NCBI GenBank assembly: GCA_027066315.1
Contig: JAMONZ010000043.1
Span: 1-43,209 of the forward strand
DNA length: 43,209 nt
Direction of reading: 5' to 3'
Source: Hyphomicrobiales bacterium
GTDB lineage: Bacteria > Pseudomonadota > Alphaproteobacteria > Rhizobiales > Devosiaceae
Position 1 is the stretch's first letter, and every line of letters starts with the position of its first letter. The notes beneath the pieces were generated by a model. The model saw only the letters and a program-made list of their open reading frames with translations, was not told the DNA's origin and searched no databases. Position numbers and translations under genes: made by a program. Positions 21,855 through 30,473 of the stretch are shown one piece after another.

Positions 21855-23285
21855 TTACCTAGGACTAGTTTTTACCGTAAATTTTTGGCTAATTTCTTTT
21901 ACTAACCCAGCCAAACCAGTTCCCTTTGAACCTTTGACCATAATCACGTCGCCAAAATCAAGTGAGTTGATGATAGTCTTTTGTATATCTTTTAAATTAT
22001 CCGCCTTGGCACTAACCCCAAAACCTTCAAATTCATCAGATAAAGAGCTCATAAAACGTCCAATAAAAAAGACCTTATCAGCTCCAACTGCCCGCACATC
22101 ATTTTTTAATTGTTTGTGTAAAATTTCGCTTTTTTCACCCAGCTCAAGCATATCTCCCAAGACCAGAATTTTTTTACCATTCAAAGCTGACATCTCTTTA
22201 AATACTTCAAGCGTTAAACTCATTGACAGCGGATTAGCATTAAAACTCTCATCTATTATAGTAAGAGGATTTTCTGCATCACCCAGTTTAATAACCTGCC
22301 CTCGCCCTTGCGGATCACTTATATTCTTTAGAGTTTTTAGTGATTTTTTAAAATCTAACCCCAACTCACCAACAACAATCAAAGCAACACTTGCATTAGC
22401 TAAACGATGACGACCAGAATTTGAAATTTCTAAATTCAACTTCATATTTGGCCAACAAACAAGCGCACTCATGCCCTTTGCATTTGCTTTACTGTTAATA
22501 ATTTTAACACCGGCTTCATCTGCGAACCCATAGGTAATTATTTTTTTAATTCCTGCCTTCTTAGCACTATTGAGCAAAATATCACTTTGCTCATGATCCA
22601 TATTAATCACTGCAATTCCTGATTTTTTTAAGCCATCAAAAATCTCAGCCTTAGCTTTAGCAATATTCTCAAGCGAGTCTAATTGCTCAAGGTGAGCAGG
22701 TGCAACATTAGTAATAATTGCAATATCTGGTTCAACCAACTTGCTAAGTGGAGCAATTTCGCCCGCATGATTCATGCCAATTTCAAAAATACCAAACTCA
22801 ATTTCTTGTGCCATTCGTGCCAACATTAACGGCACACCCCAATGGTTGTTAAAACTCTTAATCGAGGCATGAGTTTTGCCAAAATTTTGCAAAACTTCTT
22901 TTAAAACTTCCTTAGTCGAAGTTTTGCCTGCACTTCCAGTCACCGCAATAATTTTTGCATTTGAGCGAGAGCGTGCATATCTTGCAATATTTATCAGCCC
23001 CTCTAAAGCATCAGGCACAATTATGAGTGGCAAGCCATTTAAACTGGCAGCTTTTTCTCGCGAAACAAGTGCCGCTATTGCGCCATTTTCAATTGCGCTT
23101 TTTACAAAGTCATGCCCATCAAAAACATCACCCTTTATTGCAACATAAAGTGCTTTTTTTTCAATCTCACGAGAATCAATTGAGATTGAGGAAATATTTA
23201 TTGCTTCAATATTTATTGCTTCAATATTTTGCGCCACACCACCAGTTGCAGCAATTATTTCATTCAATGAATAAAGCGGTTTCAA
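21855..23285 (-). CDS. murF: UDP-MurNAc-tripeptide--D-alanyl-D-alanine ligase MurF
   Basis: The last cytoplasmic Mur ligase, adding D-Ala-D-Ala to the tripeptide precursor; 476 residues. The N-terminal domain has D-S-R-E-I, the central domain has the P-loop T-G-S-A-G-K-T-S-T-K and the N-N-H-W-G-V-P motif typical of MurF, and the C-terminal domain has D-E-S-F-N-A-N-P-L-S-M. The start codon is TTG at 23285, three bases after the murE stop, with AGAGG eight bases upstream. Residues 20-32 contain a short in-frame repeat (N-I-E-A-I twice, then N-I-S-S-I) encoded by a 15-bp tandem DNA repeat. Confidence 0.97.
   Translation of the reverse strand: MKPLYSLNEIIAATGGVAQNIEAINIEAINISSISIDSREIEKKALYVAIKGDVFDGHDFVKSAIENGAIAALVSREKAASLNGLPLIIVPDALEGLINIARYARSRSNAKIIAVTGSAGKTSTKEVLKEVLQNFGKTHASIKSFNNHWGVPLMLARMAQEIEFGIFEIGMNHAGEIAPLSKLVEPDIAIITNVAPAHLEQLDSLENIAKAKAEIFDGLKKSGIAVINMDHEQSDILLNSAKKAGIKKIITYGFADEAGVKIINSKANAKGMSALVCWPNMKLNLEISNSGRHRLANASVALIVVGELGLDFKKSLKTLKNISDPQGRGQVIKLGDAENPLTIIDESFNANPLSMSLTLEVFKEMSALNGKKILVLGDMLELGEKSEILHKQLKNDVRAVGADKVFFIGRFMSSLSDEFEGFGVSAKADNLKDIQKTIINSLDFGDVIMVKGSKGTGLAGLVKEISQKFTVKTSPR
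23193..23229. repeat. 15-bp tandem repeat within murF
   Basis: Two perfect copies of AATATTTATTGCTTC (23193-23207 and 23208-23222), followed by a partial third copy, lie in the 5' end of murF. The unit is a multiple of three, so copy-number change would add or remove five residues without a frameshift. Confidence 0.9.
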
Positions 23286-23288
23286 TTC

Positions 23289-24731
23289 TTAGGCCTCTAT
23301 GGCGGATTTCACCACATTATGGTCAGAAAATTTCAATTTCTTAGTACCAATAATCTGATATTCTTCATGCCCTTTGCCTGCAATTAGCAACACATCACCC
23401 TCTTTAAGATCAGCAATTGCAGCTTTAATTGCATCTTCCCTACCTGCAATTTCTTTTGCACCTTTTGCGCTTTGCATAATTTCTTTGCGGATATTGCTAG
23501 CATTTTCAGTGCGAGGATTATCATCTGTAATAATCACTTTATCTGCTAAACGAGCAGCAATTTCACCCATCATTGGGCGTTTACCCTTATCTCTATCACC
23601 ACCAGCACCAAATACCACAATCAGCTCATTTTTTACATAAGGCCTCAAAGCCTCTAATGCCAATTCAAGTGCGGCTGGCTTGTGGGCATAATCAACAAAA
23701 ATTGCCGCACCATTTTTTTCACCAACATGCTCAAGTCGCCCCTTTGCACCCTTAAGGTGATTAAGTGCTTGAACAGATTTTTCAGGATCAGCCCCAACTT
23801 GCGTAGACAAGGCAAGTGCCATAACAGCATTATCAACCTGAAAATGACCAACTAATGGCAATAAGAAACTTACAGGCTCACCAACCATTTTTCCCGTCAC
23901 CCTTTGTCCAAAGCCTTCAATTTTCACTTCACTAATTTCAAAAAAAGCACCCTCTTCACCAATTGTGAGCAAGGTTGCACCGCTATCAAGAGCCGCAAAC
24001 ATAAACGGCATATGTTCAGGGTCATCGCTATTGACTACCGCATAACCATCACCCGCTAACAAATCCCGAAACAAGCGTAATTTTGCTTCTCTATATTCGT
24101 CTTCATCAGCATGATAATCAAGATGATCCCGACTAAGATTTGTAAAACCAACGGCATTAAATTTTAAACCATCTAAACGGCGTTGATCTAAGCCATGACT
24201 TGATGCTTCAAGCGCAACATGATTGCAGCCACCGCTTTTTAATAATGCTAGGCTTTTATGAAGCGAAAGACTATCTGGCGTGGTTAGCGCACCGCCAACT
24301 TTTTTGTCGCCAACGCTAACTCCAAGCGTGCCGATACTAGCACCCAAAATATCATTTGCAGCCCAAATCTGCTCAATGAAAGAAACAACCGAAGTTTTGC
24401 CACTTGTGCCAGTAACTCCAATTAAATTCTGGGGCTGTTTGCCACATGTTTTTGCAGCCGCTTGAGCATAGGCTTTGCGCACATCCTGCACAACAACAAC
24501 CCCAACTCCGGGGCAAGGCACAACTTCTCTATCGCTTATAATAACTACTGCACCATTTTTTACTGCCTGAGCGCAATAAGCATCGCCATGCGCACTAAGC
24601 CCAGGAAGGGCAAAAAATGCCTCACCTTGTTTTATTTCTCTAGAATTGCAGTTAACAGCGTTAACATTTACCGCTTCAATTGCATCGGCATCAACCAACC
24701 CAATAAGCAAATCTGGTAATGAAAAAGTCAA
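23289..24731 (-). CDS. murE: UDP-MurNAc-tripeptide synthetase MurE (meso-diaminopimelate adding)
   Basis: A Mur ligase of 480 residues that adds the third amino acid to UDP-MurNAc-L-Ala-D-Glu. The D-D-N-P-R-T-E-N motif is the known specificity sequence for meso-diaminopimelate, as expected in Gram-negative bacteria. Other motifs are the P-loop T-G-T-S-G-K-T-S, the T-T-P-D-S-L segment, the E-A-S-S-H-G-L-D-Q-R-R loop and G-K-G-H-E-E-Y-Q near the end. The start is TTG at 24731, with AGGAG six bases upstream and no better ATG. It follows ftsI by 32 bases and precedes murF by 3. Confidence 0.98.
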   Translation of the reverse strand: MTFSLPDLLIGLVDADAIEAVNVNAVNCNSREIKQGEAFFALPGLSAHGDAYCAQAVKNGAVVIISDREVVPCPGVGVVVVQDVRKAYAQAAAKTCGKQPQNLIGVTGTSGKTSVVSFIEQIWAANDILGASIGTLGVSVGDKKVGGALTTPDSLSLHKSLALLKSGGCNHVALEASSHGLDQRRLDGLKFNAVGFTNLSRDHLDYHADEDEYREAKLRLFRDLLAGDGYAVVNSDDPEHMPFMFAALDSGATLLTIGEEGAFFEISEVKIEGFGQRVTGKMVGEPVSFLLPLVGHFQVDNAVMALALSTQVGADPEKSVQALNHLKGAKGRLEHVGEKNGAAIFVDYAHKPAALELALEALRPYVKNELIVVFGAGGDRDKGKRPMMGEIAARLADKVIITDDNPRTENASNIRKEIMQSAKGAKEIAGREDAIKAAIADLKEGDVLLIAGKGHEEYQIIGTKKLKFSDHNVVKSAIEA

Positions 24732-24763
24732 GTGTTTCTCCTAGTTTTTAGAGCTTGTTAGGC

Positions 24764-26491
24764 TCATCGTAATTCTATTGGAACAAGATTTATATCTATA
24801 CTATCATCAAAATCTGGCTTAATTCCTAACAACCAAGCAATTCTTTTTACAATTCTGCCAGAAGTCATACCAGCGTTCCAGCCAGCAGTAGTTCCGCTTT
24901 GCTCATTTTCTTTTTTTGGCTCATCAATTATTATTACCATTGCATATTTTGGATTTTCAAGTGGAAAAGCTGAAACAAATGCCGCAAAAGTAAAATCTGA
25001 TGAATATTTTTTATCTATAACTTTTTCTGCTGTACCAGTCTTACCGCCAAAACGATAACCATCTGCAATTTTATTTGCCTTTCTTGCTGATCCCTCAAGT
25101 GCATTTAGACGCATTAAATATCTAACTTTAGCACTTGTTTGTGATGAAATAACTCGCTGGTAAAGCTGTTTTGCCTGCTCTTCACTTCTTACAAAAAGAG
25201 TAGATGGAACATAATTACCGCCATTAATAATTGCCCCAACGGCTGAAGCTAAATGCAGTGGGGTAACTGTTATCCCATGCCCAAAAGAAGCAGTTGCCGC
25301 CCCAACGTCAGAGAAATTCTCAGCAATAGTATTCATTTTAGTTTCAGGTAATTCGATAGGTAAGGCATTATCAAATCCCAATTTTGTTAAAAACGCCCGA
25401 TAGTTTTCTTTCCCTAAAGCCTGCATCATTCTGATTGTGCCAATATTTGATGAATATTTAAATATTTCTGGCACGCTTAAAATGCGTTTTTTCCCATGAT
25501 AATCAGTAATAGTAAAACGCCCAAACTTCACTCCTTTTGTGGCATCAAACTCATCTGTTATATTAACTTTTCCACTATCCAACGCCGCCGCAAAAGTAAT
25601 TGTTTTAAAGGTAGATCCCATTTCAAACGTACCTGCAGTAATTCGATTTATTCTTGCTCCCTTCACTCCATTATATGGCTCAAGTGCAGAAGATGGATCA
25701 TTGGGATCAAAGTCTGGCAAGGAAACTAAGGACAATATTTCTCCAGTTTTTATATTAAGCAAAACTCCTGCAGCCGCAATTGCATCATAACGCTCAATTG
25801 CATCAACAAGCTCTGCATGCATGGCATGTTGAATACGCATATCTATCGACAAATTTATTGGCTCAAGTTTACGACCACGTGCCAAGCCAATTTCTTGCAG
25901 AACAGCCAAGTCATCACCATCAATATATTTCTCAATTCCAGCAATCCCCTGATTATCGCGATTAACAGCACCAAGAATATGTGCAGCCGTTTCTGTAGCT
26001 GGAAAAAACCTCTTACTCTCCTCCCTAAAATCAATCCCCGGAATTCCAAGTCGTAAAATTCTTGTCTGTTGTTTTGGAGTTAACTCTCGAGCAATCCAAA
26101 CAAAGCCCTTATCTCCAGTAAGGCGATCTCGCAGCCACTCTTCATTAAGTTGAGGTAATTCTTGCCTAAGTTTATAAACCGCCTCTTCAACATCAATAAT
26201 TCTGCGAGGTTCTGCAAATAAGGAGGGAACACTAATATCAATTGCCATTTCTTGGCCATTTCTATCAAGAATATCTGGCCTTGATGCAGTGGCCAAATCT
26301 CTCTCAACACCTGTATAGTTATAACTCAACTCGCTTGATCCAAGCTGAACTAGACGAGCAGAAATAACTATAAATGCCAAAATAAAAACTGCCATAGCCC
26401 AGTAAATACGAGCTTTTGTGCGATTCCCTCGAGCTTTTTTAGCTCCTTCAATCTCAATAGTTTGATGTCTGTTTCTAACAATATCAATCAT
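24764..26491 (-). CDS. ftsI: Septal penicillin-binding protein FtsI (PBP3)
   Basis: A class B transpeptidase of 575 residues that crosslinks septal peptidoglycan in the periplasm, working with FtsW. A basic cytoplasmic tail, one membrane helix (about 30-48), the PBP dimer/pedestal domain (about 68-210) and the transpeptidase domain follow in order. The catalytic motifs are intact: S-T-F-K at 293-296, S-S-N at 347-349 and K-T-G at 484-486. Its ATG overlaps the ftsL stop (ATGA), so the two are coupled. Length is normal. Confidence 0.97.
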   Translation of the reverse strand: MIDIVRNRHQTIEIEGAKKARGNRTKARIYWAMAVFILAFIVISARLVQLGSSELSYNYTGVERDLATASRPDILDRNGQEMAIDISVPSLFAEPRRIIDVEEAVYKLRQELPQLNEEWLRDRLTGDKGFVWIARELTPKQQTRILRLGIPGIDFREESKRFFPATETAAHILGAVNRDNQGIAGIEKYIDGDDLAVLQEIGLARGRKLEPINLSIDMRIQHAMHAELVDAIERYDAIAAAGVLLNIKTGEILSLVSLPDFDPNDPSSALEPYNGVKGARINRITAGTFEMGSTFKTITFAAALDSGKVNITDEFDATKGVKFGRFTITDYHGKKRILSVPEIFKYSSNIGTIRMMQALGKENYRAFLTKLGFDNALPIELPETKMNTIAENFSDVGAATASFGHGITVTPLHLASAVGAIINGGNYVPSTLFVRSEEQAKQLYQRVISSQTSAKVRYLMRLNALEGSARKANKIADGYRFGGKTGTAEKVIDKKYSSDFTFAAFVSAFPLENPKYAMVIIIDEPKKENEQSGTTAGWNAGMTSGRIVKRIAWLLGIKPDFDDSIDINLVPIELR

Positions 26492-26871
26492 TGGCTATTT
26501 GCCTCAATTAAAACAGCGATAGGGTCAATTCCTCTATCCAATGCCTCAAATAATGCTGTTAAGGCTTTATCATCTAAATCTTCCTCAACTCGCATAGGAA
26601 TATCATTAATGTTGATAAATTGGTCTTGATTAAGAATATTCAATTCCAATTTTTCTTGATGTCGTCGAACAACTGGCTCAATATATGATGGCTGATTAAA
26701 ATATGCCCAATCTGCCTCTAACAACGAAATATCATTATTCAAACTATTACCTTCTTTTTTAAGGGCTGCTATTTGGTTAGCAAGTTCTAGCGTTTCATAT
26801 TTAATTGCATAAACTCCTGCCAGAGATGAAATACATGCAATTAACAAAATAATATTTAATCCCCTAATCAT
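26488..26871 (-). CDS. ftsL: Cell division protein FtsL
   Basis: A small bitopic protein of 127 residues: a short N-terminus, one membrane helix (I-I-L-L-I-A-C-I-S-S-L-A-G-V) and a periplasmic coiled coil with the E-A-D-W-A-Y-F-N-Q-P-S-Y segment typical of alphaproteobacterial FtsL. FtsL binds FtsB and FtsQ and helps activate FtsWI. Identification rests on size, topology and position between rsmH and ftsI, with 4-base overlaps at both ends. Confidence 0.9.
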   Translation of the reverse strand: MIRGLNIILLIACISSLAGVYAIKYETLELANQIAALKKEGNSLNNDISLLEADWAYFNQPSYIEPVVRRHQEKLELNILNQDQFININDIPMRVEEDLDDKALTALFEALDRGIDPIAVLIEANSQ

Positions 26872-27839
26872 AAAGCACCCCTCTTTGATAGCGGCACACC
26901 GAGATTTTGAAAATTTAACTCTCTAGCTGGCGCATCTGTACGTGTTGCAAAGCGTAAAGTTGCAGAACGAGAGCGAGGGTTTTTTTCAACTTCCTCAATT
27001 AACGCTTTTTTTGGCTTAGCAATATTGCTCCAACTAGCTATCTGCTCAACCGCCACAGGCATGTGACGAGAGCCTTGTGAGCCTGCTTTGCTTGAAGCAA
27101 AAAACCTTTTTACAATTCGATCTTCTAATGAGTGAAAACTAACAATTGCTAGAACTCCTCCCAAGCGCAATTTCTTCTCTGCAAAAAAAAGAGCTTTCAC
27201 TAATTCGTTAAATTCTTCATTCACCGCAATTCTAAGTGCCTGAAAACTCTTTGTTGCTGGGTGGTTTCCCTTGGGGTTTTTGCCAATTGTTTCTTCAATA
27301 ATATTTGCCAGCTCTAGTGTTGTTGTAATTGACTGAGTTTTTCTTGCGTCAATAACTGCCTTAGCAATTCGCCTTGCCCTTTTTTCTTCACCAAAGGCAA
27401 ATAAAATATCTGATAATTCTCGCTCATTAAGTGAATTAATAAGATCAGCAGCAGACCTGCCAGAAGCACTCATACGCATATCAAGCGGTCCATCTCGCAT
27501 AAAAGAAAAACCTCTACTCGCCTCATCAAGTTGCATTGAGCTAACTCCAATATCAAGCACAATTGCATCAACATTTTCATCAACTAAACTATCAATATCC
27601 GAGAAATTTCCACTTAAAAAGGTAAATCTATCACCAAATTCATCTTTAAGTTTATTAGCATATTGCTCAACATTAGGATCACGATCAATTGCAATAACAC
27701 TCGCACCATTTTCAAGCATAGCTCTTGAATATCCGCCCGCTCCAAAAGTTCCATCAACAATGATTTTATTTTCAAGGGGAAAAAGTGCAGCAAGCACTTC
27801 GTTTAATAAAACTGGAATATGAGGCGGGTTAGGGGACAT
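26868..27839 (-). CDS. rsmH: 16S rRNA (cytosine-1402-N4)-methyltransferase RsmH
   Basis: A SAM-dependent methyltransferase of 323 residues that modifies C1402 in the ribosomal P site. Motifs are H-I-P-V-L-L-N-E-V at the start, V-D-G-T-F-G-A-G-G-Y-S-R (SAM motif), L-D-I-G-V-S-S-M-Q-L-D, and the C-terminal S-F-H-S-L-E-D-R-I-V-K segment. It is the first gene of the dcw cluster here. mraZ, which usually stands immediately upstream, is not found between rsmH and rnpB. The site before the ATG is weak. Confidence 0.98.
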   Translation of the reverse strand: MSPNPPHIPVLLNEVLAALFPLENKIIVDGTFGAGGYSRAMLENGASVIAIDRDPNVEQYANKLKDEFGDRFTFLSGNFSDIDSLVDENVDAIVLDIGVSSMQLDEASRGFSFMRDGPLDMRMSASGRSAADLINSLNERELSDILFAFGEEKRARRIAKAVIDARKTQSITTTLELANIIEETIGKNPKGNHPATKSFQALRIAVNEEFNELVKALFFAEKKLRLGGVLAIVSFHSLEDRIVKRFFASSKAGSQGSRHMPVAVEQIASWSNIAKPKKALIEEVEKNPRSRSATLRFATRTDAPARELNFQNLGVPLSKRGAL

Positions 27840-28000
27840 AAAATATGGCTTTTTCTTAGAATATTTAACTATCCAATAGTTTGCACAGAGGATATTTAAG
27901 ATTTTGTTGAGAATAACTTCTTTTTAAAAATTAAACTCCCCAAATAACTCCACCCTCCTACCTTTACCAACTAAGCAAAAACTTAAAAACAGCTTCATTT

Positions 28001-28025
28001 GCCGTACCGTAACGTACGGTACGGC
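28001..28025. repeat. GC-rich perfect palindrome in the dcw leader
   Basis: GCCGTACCGT and ACGGTACGGC are exact inverted arms of 10 bp around the 5-base centre AACGT. The element is about 70 percent G+C within a strongly AT-rich gap. As RNA it would form a very stable hairpin. On the minus strand a T-rich stretch comes only 11 bases later, so it is a poor intrinsic terminator. An operator, an attenuator-like leader or a mobile palindrome are all possible. Confidence 0.85.
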
Positions 28026-28038
28026 ACTCTTCGTTCAA

Positions 28039-28070
28039 TATATGTTTACTCGCTTAGTATATGTTTGCTC
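28039..28070. repeat. Two direct repeats with 19-bp period
   Basis: TATATGTTTACTC (28039-28051) and TATATGTTTGCTC (28058-28070) match at 12 of 13 positions and start 19 bp apart, nearly two helical turns. They lie between rnpB and the palindrome. This arrangement suits cooperative binding of a regulator to the dcw leader, but no known site is recognised. Confidence 0.7.
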
Positions 28071-28093
28071 ACTGGCAAAATAGCTAAAAAAAT

Positions 28094-28475
<382 letters not shown>

Positions 28476-28476
<1 letters not shown>

Positions 28477-28511
28477 GATTATTATTTAATGGCAAAACCC
28501 AAAACTATCAA
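28476..28511 (-). promoter_or_regulatory. Sigma-70-type promoter of rnpB
   Basis: On the minus strand, TTGATA (28506-28511) and TTAAAT (28484-28489) are separated by 16 bases. Seven bases further on is the A at 28476, exactly the first base of the predicted P1 helix. The agreement between promoter spacing and RNA end supports the call. Confidence 0.65.
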
Positions 28512-28539
28512 GCAGTTCGGGGTTAAAAATTAAAAAAAA

Positions 28540-29241
28540 CTAAATCCCACGTGTTTTAGAAATCACCTTATATGCCACATTAATTGCAGACATTTTGGCG
28601 TTGGCCATTTCAAGCATTTCTTTTGGCACGCCTTTGGCAATTAACCTATCAGGATGATGCTCACCAACTAAAGAACGATAAACCCTTTTAATTTCTTTTA
28701 TGCTAGCCGTTGGAGATATGCCAAGCACAAGATATGGATCTGCTCCATCATCATCAACCAAAAAGGCGGCAGAGATTTGCTCAAATTTTTTATCATCAAA
28801 ACCAAAAATATCGCTCACAGATTTTAAATAATAAAGCTCATCTTCATGAATTACACCATCAGCCGCCGCAATATAGAATAAACTATCGATAACATGCTCT
28901 AAGGTTTGCGGTTGGTCAAAAAATAGTTTTTTGATTTTTTTTGCATAGGTTTTATATCCTGCCACATCGCTTTGTGCCATTTCAAACAAACGTTCAACTT
29001 GTTTTTCAGACCCGCTTGGCACATCAACACTTGCCCTAAATGCAGCAATTTCAGAATTTGTTACAACCCCATCAGCACCAGCCATTTTTGCCGATAAAGC
29101 AACAAGAGCCAAAGTAAAAGCCGCATCTTTGCCACCATTCAAAAAATTACCAATATCAAATAGTTGCAAAAATGATTTTTTTAAATCAGATTTATCACTC
29201 AACGAGCTAAAGAAATTTGAAATTTTTTGCCAAACAGACAC
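28540..29241 (-). CDS. DjlA-like TerB-J domain co-chaperone, soluble form
   Basis: A 233-residue protein with a TerB-like helical domain (about 37-160), containing repeated acidic A-D-G-V segments, and a C-terminal J domain (168-231) with the H-P-D motif at 196-198, which should stimulate DnaK. E. coli DjlA has an N-terminal membrane helix. This one starts with a short soluble amphipathic segment instead. The start is GTG, with AGGTG six bases upstream. It lies upstream of rnpB on the same strand. Its target is unknown. Confidence 0.88.
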   Translation of the reverse strand: MSVWQKISNFFSSLSDKSDLKKSFLQLFDIGNFLNGGKDAAFTLALVALSAKMAGADGVVTNSEIAAFRASVDVPSGSEKQVERLFEMAQSDVAGYKTYAKKIKKLFFDQPQTLEHVIDSLFYIAAADGVIHEDELYYLKSVSDIFGFDDKKFEQISAAFLVDDDGADPYLVLGISPTASIKEIKRVYRSLVGEHHPDRLIAKGVPKEMLEMANAKMSAINVAYKVISKTRGI

Positions 29242-29338
29242 TTAAATCACCTATAAATTTAAAACTAAGAGTAAAACGAACTCATACTTTATTTATAGGG
29301 CAAAAATTCAAATCATGAAAGCTGGATATATTACTAAA

Positions 29339-30292
29339 TTAGTTCACCATATCAAGGCGTTTAGCCGAGCCACGATTTTTTGGTAATTGTGATATAAATG
29401 AGCCATGGCTTATAAATGCTTGCGGGCGTTGCCCAGTTTGCACAACCTCAAAAAACTGAGATCTACTTGCATTGCCTGATGCGCCAGCTTGGATATTCGC
29501 TCTATCTAGCCTCTGTCTGCTATTCTGATTTACTAGAACAACCTTAGAGGCATTATTTGAAGCAAGTAAATCATAAAACCCAACACTTTGATATTCTTGC
29601 TTTTGTGGAACTCTAATCACGTTAACAGAGCTTACTCTCTCACCTTGGCGAATTTGGGGCTGCAAATCAACAAGACTAACCAAAGTAACAGGCTTATTAG
29701 TAGTTTCAATCACTAAAGGCTCTGCTATTTCTACTACAGTTTGATTTTCTTTTTGAGCAAGTAAAAAAGCCTCATCAATACCATTTTCAACTTTAATAGT
29801 TCCAATATCCTCATTTACAATATTCTTTTCTTCAACTGTTTTTACTTCATGCTCAACAACAATTATGTTTGAACCTATTGTCATACCAGAATCACCAACA
29901 ATACGAGTATGTGTATCTTGATTTTTTTGTGCTTTTATTTCACTAGCAAGAATTTCTTGATCGCCCACTAACCTAAACTCTATCGGGATTGGCGACCCAA
30001 GTGGTGTTTTTGAAACAGCTGATTCTGAAACTAGCGGAGCATTTGGAATAACTATTTCTAGAGGTTTTGGTATTTCTTGTTCTTCAATATTTGTAGCACT
30101 AACGTCTTTCTTAGGCTCTTCCTCATTATCATTTAATAACAAAACAGGTAAATTTGAATTTTTATTCACCCCATCAGCAATATTTTTTACATCATTTTTA
30201 TCGTTTTTTGAGAAAAATATCTCTGAAGACGGCACGCCAATTATAAGCGCAAGACTAATCCAAGCAAACCAACCTGATGTTCTATGTTTCAT
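29339..30292 (-). CDS. Unrecognised membrane-anchored or exported protein
   Basis: A 317-residue protein of no family I recognise. I chose the ATG at 30292 (M-K-H-R-T-S-G-W), which has AGGAG eight bases upstream, instead of an upstream in-frame start at 30364. Residues about 9-25 form a hydrophobic segment followed by S-S-E-I-F-F-S, suggesting a signal anchor. The rest is low in aromatic residues and rich in Val, Glu, Lys, Asn and Gln, with no obvious catalytic motif. A central I-V-G-D-S-G segment and a C-terminal part (about 215-317) with more structure (V-I-R-V-P-Q, F-Y-D-L-L-A-S-N, Q-A-F-I-S-H-G-S) may be a domain. It stands between metF and the DjlA-like gene with gaps on both sides. Confidence 0.7.
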   Translation of the reverse strand: MKHRTSGWFAWISLALIIGVPSSEIFFSKNDKNDVKNIADGVNKNSNLPVLLLNDNEEEPKKDVSATNIEEQEIPKPLEIVIPNAPLVSESAVSKTPLGSPIPIEFRLVGDQEILASEIKAQKNQDTHTRIVGDSGMTIGSNIIVVEHEVKTVEEKNIVNEDIGTIKVENGIDEAFLLAQKENQTVVEIAEPLVIETTNKPVTLVSLVDLQPQIRQGERVSSVNVIRVPQKQEYQSVGFYDLLASNNASKVVLVNQNSRQRLDRANIQAGASGNASRSQFFEVVQTGQRPQAFISHGSFISQLPKNRGSAKRLDMVN

Positions 30293-30473
30293 AAATACCG
30301 CTCCTTTGGGGCCAATGCATCTAATTCTTAACAAAGAGTTATAATGCAGGCTATATGAACCCAATATGTATGGAAAATCGGAGGTTTTTTCAACAAGTAT
30401 AGCTTTTCACAGTGAATGAACAAAGTGAAGAAAAAGGGTAAATATAAATGGTTTACGCTTCTAACTAAAAGTT

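Larger units (their letters stand above)
27840..28092 (-). promoter_or_regulatory. Leader region of the dcw cluster
   Basis: This 253-base gap between rnpB and rsmH has no credible open reading frame and no mraZ. Read on the minus strand it holds, in order, a T-run just after rnpB, two 19-bp-period direct repeats, a GC-rich palindrome, a G/A-rich stretch with one TGGGG that weakly recalls MraZ-box sequence, and an AT-rich leader to the rsmH ATG. The dcw promoter must lie here or upstream, but no clear -35/-10 pair could be fixed. Confidence 0.5.

Noticed and set aside
21934-22410. 158-codon plus-strand open frame
   Set aside because: It lies wholly antisense to murF, which has all expected motifs; the translation is Ser/Pro/Leu-rich shadow sequence.
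28496-28530. Imperfect inverted repeat between the DjlA-like gene and rnpB, considered as a terminator
   Set aside because: The T-rich stretch precedes the stem on the minus strand rather than following it, and the region overlaps the rnpB -35 element.
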